From Kineosporia aurantiaca JCM 3230 (GTDB lineage: Bacteria > Actinomycetota > Actinomycetes > Actinomycetales > Kineosporiaceae), in the NCBI GenBank assembly GCA_000719025.1, contig JODP01000005.1, forward strand, positions 124,001-188,000: DNA of 64,000 nucleotides, given 5' to 3'. This document shows, in pieces, positions 47,991 to 56,193 of the stretch; within the stretch, counting starts at the first letter, position 1, and each line of letters opens with the position of its first letter. A program made the translations under genes and the position numbers. The notes under the pieces are model-generated. The model saw only the letters and a program-made list of their open reading frames with translations. It was not told the DNA's origin and ran no database searches.

Positions 47991-49214
47991 GCCAACCGGG
48001 GCAGGTTGCCCGGCCGGTCGCGTCGTCTTGAGTTCCCGAAAGGTGAGCACCGTCAGGGCGAGACCGACCACCGTGACTCCGGCCCCGATCCAGGCCGGGG
48101 ACAAGTAGCCCAGACCGTGGGCGATCCCCAGACCGCCCAGGGCCGCGCCGGCGCTGTTGGCGACGTTCATCGCGGACTGGTTGATGGCCGCCCCCATCAG
48201 CTGGGCGCCGGGGGCGGCCTGGATCAGTCGGGCCTGCAGCGCCGGGCTGAGGAACGTGGCCGTGCCGCCGATCAGGAAGACCCCCACGAACAGCCCGGGG
48301 GCCCAGCGGGCGGTCAACCCGAAGACCAGCATCGCGATCAGCACCGCGACGAAGCCACCGGTGATGGTGACCTGCAGGTTCCGGTCGGCGGCGATCCCGC
48401 CGAGCAGGTTGCCGATGGTCATCCCGACGCCGGCCGTGGCCAGTACCCAGGGCACCGTGCCCGAGGACAGGCCGGTGACGTGCGTGGTCACCGGAGCGGC
48501 GTAGGTGTAAACGGCCATGAAGCCGGCGAAGCCGATCGCCGCGGTCAGCGCGACCACCCAGACCCGCCGGGAGGCGAAGGCCGACAGTTCCGCCCGGGCC
48601 GATCCGTCCAGGACACCCGGCACCGCGGGGACCACCAGCGTCACCGCGACCAGGGTGACGGCGAAGGCCACGGCCACCGCCCCATAGGCCACCCGCCAGT
48701 TGGTGGCCTGGCCCAGGGCGGTGATCAGGGGGACGCCGATGATGTTGGCGACAGTCAGGCCGGACAGCACAATGGCGAAACCCTTGCCGTGGCTGTTGGG
48801 GCCGATCAGCCGGGAGGCGAGCAGTCCGGCCGCGCCGAAATAGGCCCCGTGCGGCAGGGCGGCGACGAAGCGGGCCAGCAGCACCAGCCCGAACGTCGGG
48901 GCCAGGGCCGAGGCCACGGTGCCGAGGACGAAGAGCCCGAGCAGCAGGACGACCAGGCGCTTGCGGGGCACCTTGGCGGTCAGCGCCGCGATGGTCGGCG
49001 CCCCGGCCACCACGCCCAGGGCGTAGGCGCTGATCAACCACCCGGCGTGCCCCACCGCCTGGGACGAGGACTGCGCGTACTGACCGGGCAGGAGGTCCTG
49101 GGCGACCTCGGGCAGCAGACCGGACACCACGAACTCGGTCAGCCCGATCGCGAAACCACCCAGCGCCAGGGCCAACAGGGCGGACCAGCGGCGCAGCGGG
49201 CTCAGTTCTTCCAT
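47988..49214 (-). CDS. MFS exporter (DHA1, AraJ/Cmx-like)
   Basis: The 408-residue, 12-helix protein has the same signatures as the exporter at 664-2037 (LTEFVVSGLLPEVAQDL, ISAYALGVVAGAP, RFVAALPHGAYFG, NSAGAALGGLGIAHGLG), without its long tail. It probably exports a drug or sugar-like compound. TAGGCT lies seven bases before the ATG and overlaps an operator arm. LacI is the next gene on the same transcript. Confidence 0.92.
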   Translation of the reverse strand: MEELSPLRRWSALLALALGGFAIGLTEFVVSGLLPEVAQDLLPGQYAQSSSQAVGHAGWLISAYALGVVAGAPTIAALTAKVPRKRLVVLLLGLFVLGTVASALAPTFGLVLLARFVAALPHGAYFGAAGLLASRLIGPNSHGKGFAIVLSGLTVANIIGVPLITALGQATNWRVAYGAVAVAFAVTLVAVTLVVPAVPGVLDGSARAELSAFASRRVWVVALTAAIGFAGFMAVYTYAAPVTTHVTGLSSGTVPWVLATAGVGMTIGNLLGGIAADRNLQVTITGGFVAVLIAMLVFGLTARWAPGLFVGVFLIGGTATFLSPALQARLIQAAPGAQLMGAAINQSAMNVANSAGAALGGLGIAHGLGYLSPAWIGAGVTVVGLALTVLTFRELKTTRPAGQPAPVG

Positions 49215-49221
49215 GGCCCTG

Positions 49222-49227
49222 AGCCTA
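49222..49227 (-). promoter_or_regulatory. Leaderless -10 box for MFS gene
   Basis: TAGGCT on the minus strand, seven bases before ATG 49214; four of its bases belong to the adjacent operator arm. Confidence 0.55.
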
Positions 49228-49264
49228 TAACGTTCTAGAGGGCGATTCCATAGAACGTTATAGG
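49224..49264. promoter_or_regulatory. Paired LacI-type operators
   Basis: Perfect 14-bp arms CCTATAACGTTCTA (49224-49237) and TAGAACGTTATAGG (49251-49264) are separated by 13 bp. Each arm holds a symmetric AACGTT with the central CG typical of LacI-family sites; the centres are 25 bp apart. They lie over the MFS promoter and 49 bp upstream of the divergent hydrolase start. Confidence 0.75.
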
Positions 49265-49300
49265 CCCCACCCTGGAATGGCCCACCCCGGCGACCGCGGC

Positions 49301-49306
49301 TAGAAC
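49301..49306 (+). promoter_or_regulatory. Candidate leaderless -10 box
   Basis: TAGAAC, six bases before ATG 49313; last base off consensus. Confidence 0.35.
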
Positions 49307-49312
49307 GGGTTC

Positions 49313-50041
49313 ATGGTCGCGACCCTGTTCTGCCTGCACGCCCTCGGCTCCAGCGGCCGGTCCTTCGAGCCCCTGGCCGCCGAACTGGACGGCACCGCGA
49401 ACGTCCATCCGATCGATTTGCCGGGATTCGGCAGCGTCGCCGAACTCGGGGCCGCCACGGTCGCGGAGACGGTGGACTACGTGGTCTCCGTGATCGCCGA
49501 GGCCGGCGCCGAGCGCTGGTACCTCCTAGGGCACAGCATGGGCGGCAAGATCGCCACCCTGGCGGCCGCGCGCAGGCTGCCCGGTTTCCAGGGAGTCGCC
49601 CTCCTGGCCGCCTCTCCCCCGAGTCCGGAACCGATGGAGGACGACCGTCGCGAGCGGATGCTGTCGTGGCTGGAGGGCACGGGACGGCTGGACCAGGACG
49701 CCGCGCGCGAGTTCATCGACGCCAACATCGGTGCTCCGCTGCCGTCGGTGTTGGACGCCGTGGCGATGCAGGATCTGTTGCGAACCTCGGGCGAGGCCTG
49801 GGCGGCCTGGTTGCGGGACGGCAGTCGTGAGGACTGGTCAGATCGTCTGAGGTCCATCGACGCACCCGCCGTCGTGATCTCCGGTGGGCAGGACGGTGAC
49901 CTCGGGTCAGCCGCCCAACCGCGCCTGAACGGGCCGTTCTATCCGCAGGCCCGGTTCGTCACGCTCCCCGGTGCCGGGCACCTCCTGCCGCTGGAACGCC
50001 CGCACGAGGTGGCCGAGCAGATCCGGGCCCTGCTGACCTGA
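49313..50041 (+). CDS. Alpha/beta hydrolase
   Basis: The 242-residue protein has TLFCLHALGSSGRSFEPLAAEL (oxyanion turn), the nucleophile elbow GHSMGGKIA, an acid near SGGQDGD, and the catalytic His in GAGHLLPLERPHEVA. The Ser nucleophile and small cap (about 120-165) suggest an esterase or lactonase. It is divergent from the MFS-LacI operon and may share its regulation through the operators at 49224-49264. Confidence 0.9.
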   Translation: MVATLFCLHALGSSGRSFEPLAAELDGTANVHPIDLPGFGSVAELGAATVAETVDYVVSVIAEAGAERWYLLGHSMGGKIATLAAARRLPGFQGVALLAASPPSPEPMEDDRRERMLSWLEGTGRLDQDAAREFIDANIGAPLPSVLDAVAMQDLLRTSGEAWAAWLRDGSREDWSDRLRSIDAPAVVISGGQDGDLGSAAQPRLNGPFYPQARFVTLPGAGHLLPLERPHEVAEQIRALLT

Positions 50042-50132
50042 GATTGCTCACCCCCGATTCCGGGCATGCCGGGAGTGGGCCCGGTGTTCTGCTCCGCAGA
50101 ACTGGTCGGTCCGGACTTGAGAGGTTGACCCC

Positions 50133-51443
50133 GTGAGCGCGCGTCCCCTGCACTTCAATGCCTTCATCTGGCCCAACGGCTATCACGAGTCGGCCTGGCG
50201 GGTGGTGCCCGACGACGTTCGAGGCGTGCTCGGTCTGCCCTACTACGCGGAGATCGCCCGGATCGCCGAGCGCGGCCAGATGGACTCGATCTTCCTGGCC
50301 GACAACCTGGCGATCGCCGAGTACCGGGCCACCCACCTGCCGCAGACCCAGTTCGACCCGATCGCCGTGCTGTCCGCGCTGGCCGCCGTGACCAGTCACA
50401 TCGGGCTGATCGGAACCGGTTCCACGACCTACACCAAACCCTGGGAGCTGGCCCGGCGCTTCGCCACGCTGGACCACCTCAGCGGCGGCCGGGCCGGCTG
50501 GAACATCGTCACCACCATCACTCCGCTGGCCGCGGCCGCCTTCGGTGAGAAGAGCCACCCGGACCAGGCCACGCGCTACCAGCGCGCCCACGAGTTCGTC
50601 GCCGCGGTGAACAAGGTGTGGGACAGCTGGGGCGACGATGCGGTGATCGGCGACCGCGAGCACGGCATCTGGGCCGACCGCAGCAAGCTGCAGGATCCGG
50701 CCTTCCACGGCGAATACTTCGATGTGCAGGGCGTTCTGCCGTTCCCCCGGCCCCCGCAGGGGCGGCCGGTGCTGGTTCAGGCCGGGCAGTCCGCCGCCGG
50801 GGTGGGGCTGGCCGCGCAGGTCGCGGAACTCGTCTTCTCGGGCCCCAGTTCTCTTGAGGCAGGCGTCGCCTTCCGCAGCAACCTGCACGCCCAGGTCACC
50901 GCGGCGGGCCGGGACCCCGAGCACGTGCTGGTCCTGCCGGCCCTGATGGTCACGCTGGGCAGCACCGAGGCCGAGGCGCAGGCCACGGCCAAGAGGCTGG
51001 AGGAGCTTTCCAGTCCCGAGTTCCGTTGGCAGAACGCGCTGTACACCGCCGGTCTCGACCCGGACGCGTTCGACCCGGACAAGCCCCTGCCGGCCGATCT
51101 GTGGACCGGTTCGGCCACCCCCTCCAGCCGCGCCCAGCAGCTCTTCGCCGCGGCCCAGGCCCGGCCCGAGGCCTCGCTGCGCGAGGTGGCCCAGCAGGTC
51201 ACCGGCGGCGCCGGGCAGCTGCACTTCGTCGGAACACCCGAGCAGCTGGCCGATTTCATCATCGAATGGCAGGACGCGGGGGCCAGCGACGGGTTCACCA
51301 TCATGGGCTCGACCCTGCCCTACGACCTGGCTGCGTTCGTCGACCACACCGTGCCGATCCTGCAACAGCGCGGGCGCTACCGCACCGAGTACACCGAATC
51401 CACTCTGCGCGGACACCTGGGGCTGGACCGGCCTACGGCTTGA
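50133..51443 (+). CDS. LLM-class flavin monooxygenase (NtaA/SnaA/DszA family)
   Basis: The 436-residue protein fits the NtaA/SnaA/SoxA(DszA) group of bacterial luciferase-like enzymes: FNAFIWPNGYHESAWR at the start, MDSIFLADNLAIAEY, FDPIAVLSALAAVTSHIGLIGTGSTTYTKPWELARRFATLDHLSGGRAGWNIVTT (seen in pieces), FDVQGVLPFPRPPQGRPVLVQAGQS and FVGTPEQLADF. It uses reduced FMN from a partner reductase to oxidise organosulfur or similar compounds. GTG with GAGAGG upstream. It overlaps the convergent epimerase gene by 11 bp. Confidence 0.92.
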   Translation: MSARPLHFNAFIWPNGYHESAWRVVPDDVRGVLGLPYYAEIARIAERGQMDSIFLADNLAIAEYRATHLPQTQFDPIAVLSALAAVTSHIGLIGTGSTTYTKPWELARRFATLDHLSGGRAGWNIVTTITPLAAAAFGEKSHPDQATRYQRAHEFVAAVNKVWDSWGDDAVIGDREHGIWADRSKLQDPAFHGEYFDVQGVLPFPRPPQGRPVLVQAGQSAAGVGLAAQVAELVFSGPSSLEAGVAFRSNLHAQVTAAGRDPEHVLVLPALMVTLGSTEAEAQATAKRLEELSSPEFRWQNALYTAGLDPDAFDPDKPLPADLWTGSATPSSRAQQLFAAAQARPEASLREVAQQVTGGAGQLHFVGTPEQLADFIIEWQDAGASDGFTIMGSTLPYDLAAFVDHTVPILQQRGRYRTEYTESTLRGHLGLDRPTA

Positions 51444-52458
51444 CCAGGCCTTTGTCGATCAGGCTGCGGGCCGCCGCGATCACGGCCTCCTCCGACGGGC
51501 GCGGGTGCAGGCCCAGGACCTTGCGCATGCGCACGTCGGAGACCTGCTTCACGAAGCCGAGATCGGCGGCTGCAGAACGAAGTTCCGGCCGGACTCGGGA
51601 TGCGGCCCGGACCACGAGGTTCGGAAGCGATCGCGTGGGCACCTTGGCCGCGTCAGCCCCGAAGTTCGCCCTGAGCACGGCGCCGACCCGCTTCAGGGCG
51701 AGGGCCGGCTCGCCGGTGCAGACCAGGATTCGCTGACCCGCCGCTTCGGGGGCGGTCATCGCGGCCAGATGCGCGGCGGCCACGTCGCGGACGTCGACGA
51801 TCGGGATGTACAGGTCCGGGTAGCCCGGCATTTCACCGTTCAGGCTGCGCTGGATGATGTGGTTGGCGCCGGAGACGTTGTGCCCCATGGCCGGGCCCAT
51901 CACCGCGACCGGTAGGAGGGTAGTCAGCTCGGTCGCGCGGCCACGCATCAGTTCCCAGGCCGCCCGCTCGGCCAGCACCTTGCTCTTGCCGTACGCATCC
52001 ATCCCCGGCCCGTCCAGCGGAGACCAGTCGTCCTCGGTGAAAACGCCGTGCGAATGCGGCTGCCCGAACCCGACCGCATGAAAGGCCGAGGTGAGCACCA
52101 CGCGCCGGACACCGGCGTCCATTGCTGCTGCCAAAACCCGGAGCGTGCCCTCCCGAGCGGGCGCAATCACCTCGTTCTCGTCCGCAACCGGCCCCAAGTG
52201 GACGGGCGAGGCCACGTGCAGCACGAAATCGATCGCCTGCACGGCCGCCGCCCAGCCCGCATCGGAGTTCAGGTCGGCGGCCACGAAACTCAGGTTCTCC
52301 CCGTGCGTCAGACCGGACTCGGCCAGCGTGGCCCGCACCTCGGACTGGCGCGCGAGATCGCGCACCGTGGTGCGAACCTGATGGCCCTGTTCCAGGAGCT
52401 GGAGGATGCAGTGCCCGGCGATGAACCCGGACCCGCCGGTGACCAGGACATGAGACAT
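51433..52458 (-). CDS. NAD-dependent epimerase / dihydroflavonol-reductase-like SDR
   Basis: The 341-residue extended SDR starts VLVTGGSGFIAGHCILQLLEQGH and has a YGKSK catalytic Tyr/Lys (DAYGKSKVLAERAAWEL) and LLPVAVMGPAMGHNVSGAN. The arrangement HVASPVHLGPVADENEVIAPAREGTLRVLAAA is typical of dihydroflavonol/cinnamoyl-CoA reductase-like enzymes. ATG 52458 has AAGGAGAA upstream; longer frames are not coding-like. Divergent XRE regulator likely controls it. Confidence 0.9.
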   Translation of the reverse strand: MSHVLVTGGSGFIAGHCILQLLEQGHQVRTTVRDLARQSEVRATLAESGLTHGENLSFVAADLNSDAGWAAAVQAIDFVLHVASPVHLGPVADENEVIAPAREGTLRVLAAAMDAGVRRVVLTSAFHAVGFGQPHSHGVFTEDDWSPLDGPGMDAYGKSKVLAERAAWELMRGRATELTTLLPVAVMGPAMGHNVSGANHIIQRSLNGEMPGYPDLYIPIVDVRDVAAAHLAAMTAPEAAGQRILVCTGEPALALKRVGAVLRANFGADAAKVPTRSLPNLVVRAASRVRPELRSAAADLGFVKQVSDVRMRKVLGLHPRPSEEAVIAAARSLIDKGLVKP

Positions 52459-52527
52459 GGCGTTCTCCTTCGGATCTTCGAAGCTGGATCGAGAGAGCTC
52501 CATCCTGCGGCGGCGGACCCGGCGCCC

Positions 52528-52548
52528 CCAGTGCCCTGGTGACACTGG
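52528..52548. promoter_or_regulatory. Small dyad between epimerase and XRE genes
   Basis: CCAGTG (52528-52533) and CACTGG (52543-52548) are inverted with a nine-base spacer, in the divergent intergenic region. Confidence 0.35.
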
Positions 52549-52584
52549 TAGCGACAGGGACAGGCTCAGACCGGCCCCGGTGCT

Positions 52585-52590
52585 TACCGT
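52585..52590 (+). promoter_or_regulatory. Leaderless -10 box for XRE gene
   Basis: TACCGT, six bases before ATG 52597. Confidence 0.5.
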
Positions 52591-52596
52591 AGGGAC

Positions 52597-53442
52597 ATGA
52601 GCAATCTTCTCGGCGAGTACCTGCGGGCCCGAAGGGAACTGGTGACGCCGGAACAGGCGGGCATTCCGGTCATGGGCACCCGCCGGGTGCCCGGCCTGCG
52701 CCGCGAAGAGGTGGCCATGCTCGCCGGGATCAGCGCCGAGTACTACCTGCGCCTGGAGCAGGGGCGCGACCGCAACCCCTCGGCCCAGGTCCTGGAGTCC
52801 ATCGCCCGGGTGCTGCAGTTGGAGGACGACAGCTATCTGCTGAGCCTCGCCACCGCCGCACCCCGCCGCAAGCGCCGCCGCCGGCCCCGTCGCGAGATCG
52901 TCCCGGAAAGTCTGGCCAGACTTGTTGCCGCCCTGCCCTTCCCGGCCTTCGTGGAAGGACGCTACCTCGACGTCCTGGCCTCCAACCCGCTTGCCGTCGC
53001 AATCTCCCCGCGCCTGGTGCCAGGCGGAAACCGGCTCCGCGACCTCTTCCTCGACCCGGCCGAGCAGGCCCTCTTCTCCAATTCCGAACGCGCTGCCCAG
53101 GCTCTGGTGGCCGGCTTCCGGCAGTCCATCGGCGGCGACACCGACGATCCCCGGGTGATCGAACTGGTCGGCGAACTCTCGCTCTCCAGCCCCGACTTCG
53201 GCCGGATCTGGGCCCGCCACGACACCGCCGACCGGCAGGGCGCGACCTTCACCCTGCACCACCCGCAGGTCGGCGACCTCGGCCTGTCCCGCGAGAAGCT
53301 GGCTGTCACCGGCACCGACGGCATGGTGCTGGTGATCTACCACCCCGCGCCCGACCCGGACAGCGCCGAGAAGCTCGCCCTGCTCAGCTCGCTCACCGCC
53401 GACTCCGCCCCGGCCCGCAAATTGGGAGTACGGTTCGACTAA
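52597..53442 (+). CDS. XRE-family regulator with MmyB-like ligand domain
   Basis: The 281-residue protein matches the other XRE/MmyB protein at 30228 in layout: HTH GTRRVPGLRREEVAMLAGISAEYYLRLEQGRDRNPS at residues 25-65, a basic patch (PRRKRRRRPRR) near 95, then the ligand domain with FPAFVEGRYLDVLASNPLAVAISP and HHPQVGDLGLSREKLAV. It is divergent from the epimerase, the expected target. Ligand unknown. Confidence 0.9.
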   Translation: MSNLLGEYLRARRELVTPEQAGIPVMGTRRVPGLRREEVAMLAGISAEYYLRLEQGRDRNPSAQVLESIARVLQLEDDSYLLSLATAAPRRKRRRRPRREIVPESLARLVAALPFPAFVEGRYLDVLASNPLAVAISPRLVPGGNRLRDLFLDPAEQALFSNSERAAQALVAGFRQSIGGDTDDPRVIELVGELSLSSPDFGRIWARHDTADRQGATFTLHHPQVGDLGLSREKLAVTGTDGMVLVIYHPAPDPDSAEKLALLSSLTADSAPARKLGVRFD

Positions 53443-53457
53443 TCAAATGATGGTGGC

Positions 53458-53463
53458 TACAGT
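53458..53463 (+). promoter_or_regulatory. Leaderless -10 box for hemerythrin gene
   Basis: TACAGT, six bases before ATG 53470. Confidence 0.5.
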
Positions 53464-53469
53464 CGAATC

Positions 53470-54144
53470 ATGAGGACGATCGATCCCAGCGCACCCGCCG
53501 ACAAGCCCGAGACCGAGCAGATGAAGGTCATCCATCGCGCTCTGACCAGGGAGTTCGCGCTGCTGCCGGGCCAGGTGGAACGCGTGCCGGAGGGTGACAC
53601 CGCCCGGGCAAGGGTCATCGGCGCGCACCTGACGCTGGTGCTGGGCATGCTGCACGAACACCACGAGGCCGAGGACGAGTTGCTCTGGCCGGTGCTGCAC
53701 CAGCGGGTGCCGATGGAGGACGAGTTGATCGACACGATGGAGAGCCAGCATCACGCCATAGCCGAGGCGATCGACGCGGTCGGGGTGGCTCAGGAAGGGT
53801 GGACGCGGACGGCTGACGCGGGCGCCCGGGACACCTTGAGCACGCGGTTGCGTGAGCTCGAGAAGGTGCTGACCGAGCACCTCACGCTGGAGGAAGAGGC
53901 GGTGCTCCCGCTCATCCACGAGAACCTGACCGTGGCCGAGTGGCTGGCCCCGCAGAAGCACGCGATGGACCACAGCCCCAGCCGCCTGACCGACAAGCTG
54001 CTCACCGCGGGCATCGTGCTGGAAGGCACCACCCCGCAGGAGAGGGCCTGGTTCCTGGCCGAGATGCCGCCGCCGGCCCGGGTGCTGTGGCGCCTGATCG
54101 GGGCCCGGCAGTACGCCGCCCACCAGCGGGCGGTACGCGCCTGA
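53470..54144 (+). CDS. Hemerythrin-domain protein
   Basis: The 224-residue helical protein has the hemerythrin HHE pattern: MKVIHRALTREF, LHEHHEAEDELLWPVL, MESQHHAIAEAIDAV and LTEHLTLEEEAVLPLIHENL, giving the His and Glu/Asp ligands for a di-iron site. The C-terminal part (HAMDHSPSRLTDKLLTAG) is an extension common in actinobacteria. It likely senses or stores oxygen or nitric oxide. Next gene is a leaderless TetR regulator 25 bp away. Confidence 0.9.
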   Translation: MRTIDPSAPADKPETEQMKVIHRALTREFALLPGQVERVPEGDTARARVIGAHLTLVLGMLHEHHEAEDELLWPVLHQRVPMEDELIDTMESQHHAIAEAIDAVGVAQEGWTRTADAGARDTLSTRLRELEKVLTEHLTLEEEAVLPLIHENLTVAEWLAPQKHAMDHSPSRLTDKLLTAGIVLEGTTPQERAWFLAEMPPPARVLWRLIGARQYAAHQRAVRA

Positions 54145-54157
54145 GCTGGGCAAACCC

Positions 54158-54163
54158 TAGACT
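54158..54163 (+). promoter_or_regulatory. Leaderless -10 box for TetR gene
   Basis: TAGACT, six bases before ATG 54170. Confidence 0.5.
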
Positions 54164-54169
54164 TGGGCG

Positions 54170-54802
54170 ATGACGCCGCGCACCTACCGCTCGAATGTCC
54201 GGGCCCAGGCCGCCCGTTCGACGCGAGAGGCGATCCTCCGGTCCGCGCGCACCCTGTTCGCCGAGCAGGGCTACGCGCGCACCAGCGTGGCGGCGATCGC
54301 CGAGCACGCCGGGGTGGCGCTGAACACGGTCTACACCAGCGTGGGCGCCAAACCCGCGCTGATCCGGGCGCTGGCCGAAGAGGGCTCCTCGGACACGGTG
54401 ATCGAGAGCGCGCTGGACCGGATCGACGCCGAGACCGACGGCGCGGCCATCCTGCTGATCGCCGCCACCAGCACCGCCCAGGTGACCCGGGAGCACGCGG
54501 ACATGCTCGAGGTGCTGCTGGACAACCGCACCTCGGAACCGGCCGTGGACGCGGTCGCGAGCGAGGCCATCGAGCTCTACCGCGCCCGTCTGGCCCGGAT
54601 CGGGCAGCGTCTGGAGACCATCGGCGTCCTCCGCGACGACCTCGACGCAACCCAGGCCGCCGACGTCCTCTGGTTCTACTTCGGCACTTCCGCGTGGACC
54701 ACGGCCCGCGAACTGGGGTGGGACTGGGAGCGGGCGACCACCTGGCTGCACGCCCAGGCCGTCAACGCCCTGCTCTCGCCCGGTCACCTTATGGATTGCT
54801 GA
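54170..54802 (+). CDS. TetR-family regulator
   Basis: The 210-residue protein has the HTH STREAILRSARTLFAEQGYARTSVAAIAEHAGVALNTVYTSVGAKPALIRAL and a long helical domain with two Trp-rich helices near the end (VLWFYFGTSAWTTARELGWDWERATTWL). It ends 13 bp before the serine-hydrolase lipoprotein gene, so it may control that gene or the hemerythrin gene. Confidence 0.88.
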   Translation: MTPRTYRSNVRAQAARSTREAILRSARTLFAEQGYARTSVAAIAEHAGVALNTVYTSVGAKPALIRALAEEGSSDTVIESALDRIDAETDGAAILLIAATSTAQVTREHADMLEVLLDNRTSEPAVDAVASEAIELYRARLARIGQRLETIGVLRDDLDATQAADVLWFYFGTSAWTTARELGWDWERATTWLHAQAVNALLSPGHLMDC

Positions 54803-54815
54803 CCGGATCAGGGTC

Positions 54816-56075
54816 ATGCTGGGGGGCATGATCCCCGGCCGCCGGACGACGCTCGGGCTCGCCGCTGTCGTCCTGGCCGGCGCCAGCACCCTGACCTTGG
54901 CCGCGTGCACCTCCGACAGCTCCGCCGGCCCACCGCCGGCCCGCTCGGACCCGGGGCCGATGGCCGACATGGCCCGGCAGGTCCTGGGTTCCGACGCGCC
55001 GGGATTCCTCGCCCGGATCGACGACGGAACCGACGTCCGGTACACGGTGGCGGGGTTGGCCGATCGCGACATTGGGCGAAAACTCGCCGCCGGGGACCAG
55101 TTCGAGATCGGTAGCATCACCAAGACGTTCGTCGCCACGCTCATCCTGCAGCTGGCCGACCAGAACCGGGTGGACCTGGACGGGGCGGTCTCGGACTACC
55201 TGCCCGGTGTCGTGCCGAACGGCAAGAACATCACCGTCGAGATGCTGCTGAACCACACCAGCGGACTGTTCAACTACACCGACGACAAGGCGTTCTTCGC
55301 AGGGCTGACCCAGCACCCGCAGAAGATCTGGACCCCGCAGCAACTGCTCAGGATCGCCTTCCGGCCCGGCCCGAACTTCCCGCCGGGCGCGAACTGGTCG
55401 TATTCCAACACGAACTACATCGTGGCCGGGTTGATGCTGGAGAAGCTGACCGGTCAGAAGCTGCCGGACCTGGTGCAGCAGCAGATCGTGAAGCCGCTCG
55501 GCCTGAAGCACACCTATCTAGCCGACCCGCGCGCCGACAACACCGGCCCCGGATACGCCCACGGCTACACGGTCGACTACTCCGGTCCGGCGCCGGACTA
55601 CCAGGACACCGCCACCTGGCCGATCGGCGGCTGGGGCGCCGCCGACGGAGGGATCATCGCCTCCTCGGACGACGTGTCCCGGTTCCTCTCCGCTCTTCTC
55701 GGCGGAAAGATCCTCTCCGAAGCGCAACTCGACCAGATGAAGACGACCGTCGACCTGCCTGCCCGCTTCCACACCGACGGTGGCTACGGGCTGGGTCTGA
55801 GCGAGTACGTTTCTCCCTGCGGCCCGGTCTGGGGCCACGAAGGGGCCACCCTCGGCCACCGCAGCACGGCCTTCGCCAGCGAGGACGGGAAGCGCACGGC
55901 CGTCACCGACATCACGGCCCGGGCGTTCGACCCGGATCTGAACCCCGGGGTCCAGCGATTCGACCAGGTCGCCACCGCCGTCCAGGACGCCACCGTCTGC
56001 CTGATGCTCGGTAAGCCGGTTCCCGCGTCGGTGACCGCGGCCCTGCACAGCACCACCTACCGAACCGCCCCCTGA
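54816..56075 (+). CDS. Serine beta-lactamase/D-Ala-D-Ala carboxypeptidase-like lipoprotein
   Basis: The 419-residue protein has a lipoprotein signal peptide ending LTLAAC (lipobox Cys at about 31). Class C beta-lactamase/DD-peptidase motifs follow: SITKTF (nucleophile Ser, Lys), YSNTNY (Tyr), and WGHEG in place of KTG. It may trim peptidoglycan peptides or act as an esterase or amidase. ATG 54828 is an equally good start. It is paralogous to the next gene, differing mainly in being membrane anchored. Confidence 0.9.
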   Translation: MLGGMIPGRRTTLGLAAVVLAGASTLTLAACTSDSSAGPPPARSDPGPMADMARQVLGSDAPGFLARIDDGTDVRYTVAGLADRDIGRKLAAGDQFEIGSITKTFVATLILQLADQNRVDLDGAVSDYLPGVVPNGKNITVEMLLNHTSGLFNYTDDKAFFAGLTQHPQKIWTPQQLLRIAFRPGPNFPPGANWSYSNTNYIVAGLMLEKLTGQKLPDLVQQQIVKPLGLKHTYLADPRADNTGPGYAHGYTVDYSGPAPDYQDTATWPIGGWGAADGGIIASSDDVSRFLSALLGGKILSEAQLDQMKTTVDLPARFHTDGGYGLGLSEYVSPCGPVWGHEGATLGHRSTAFASEDGKRTAVTDITARAFDPDLNPGVQRFDQVATAVQDATVCLMLGKPVPASVTAALHSTTYRTAP

Positions 56076-56193
56076 CCTGTCCTCTTATCGACCCAGGTAG
56101 TGCCTGCACCACCATGACCGCTCCGGCAGGCCCCCGTCCGGCTGGGCAGCCTGGGGCAATGATCGGCACACCCGGCCCGGCCAGGCTGGACGC

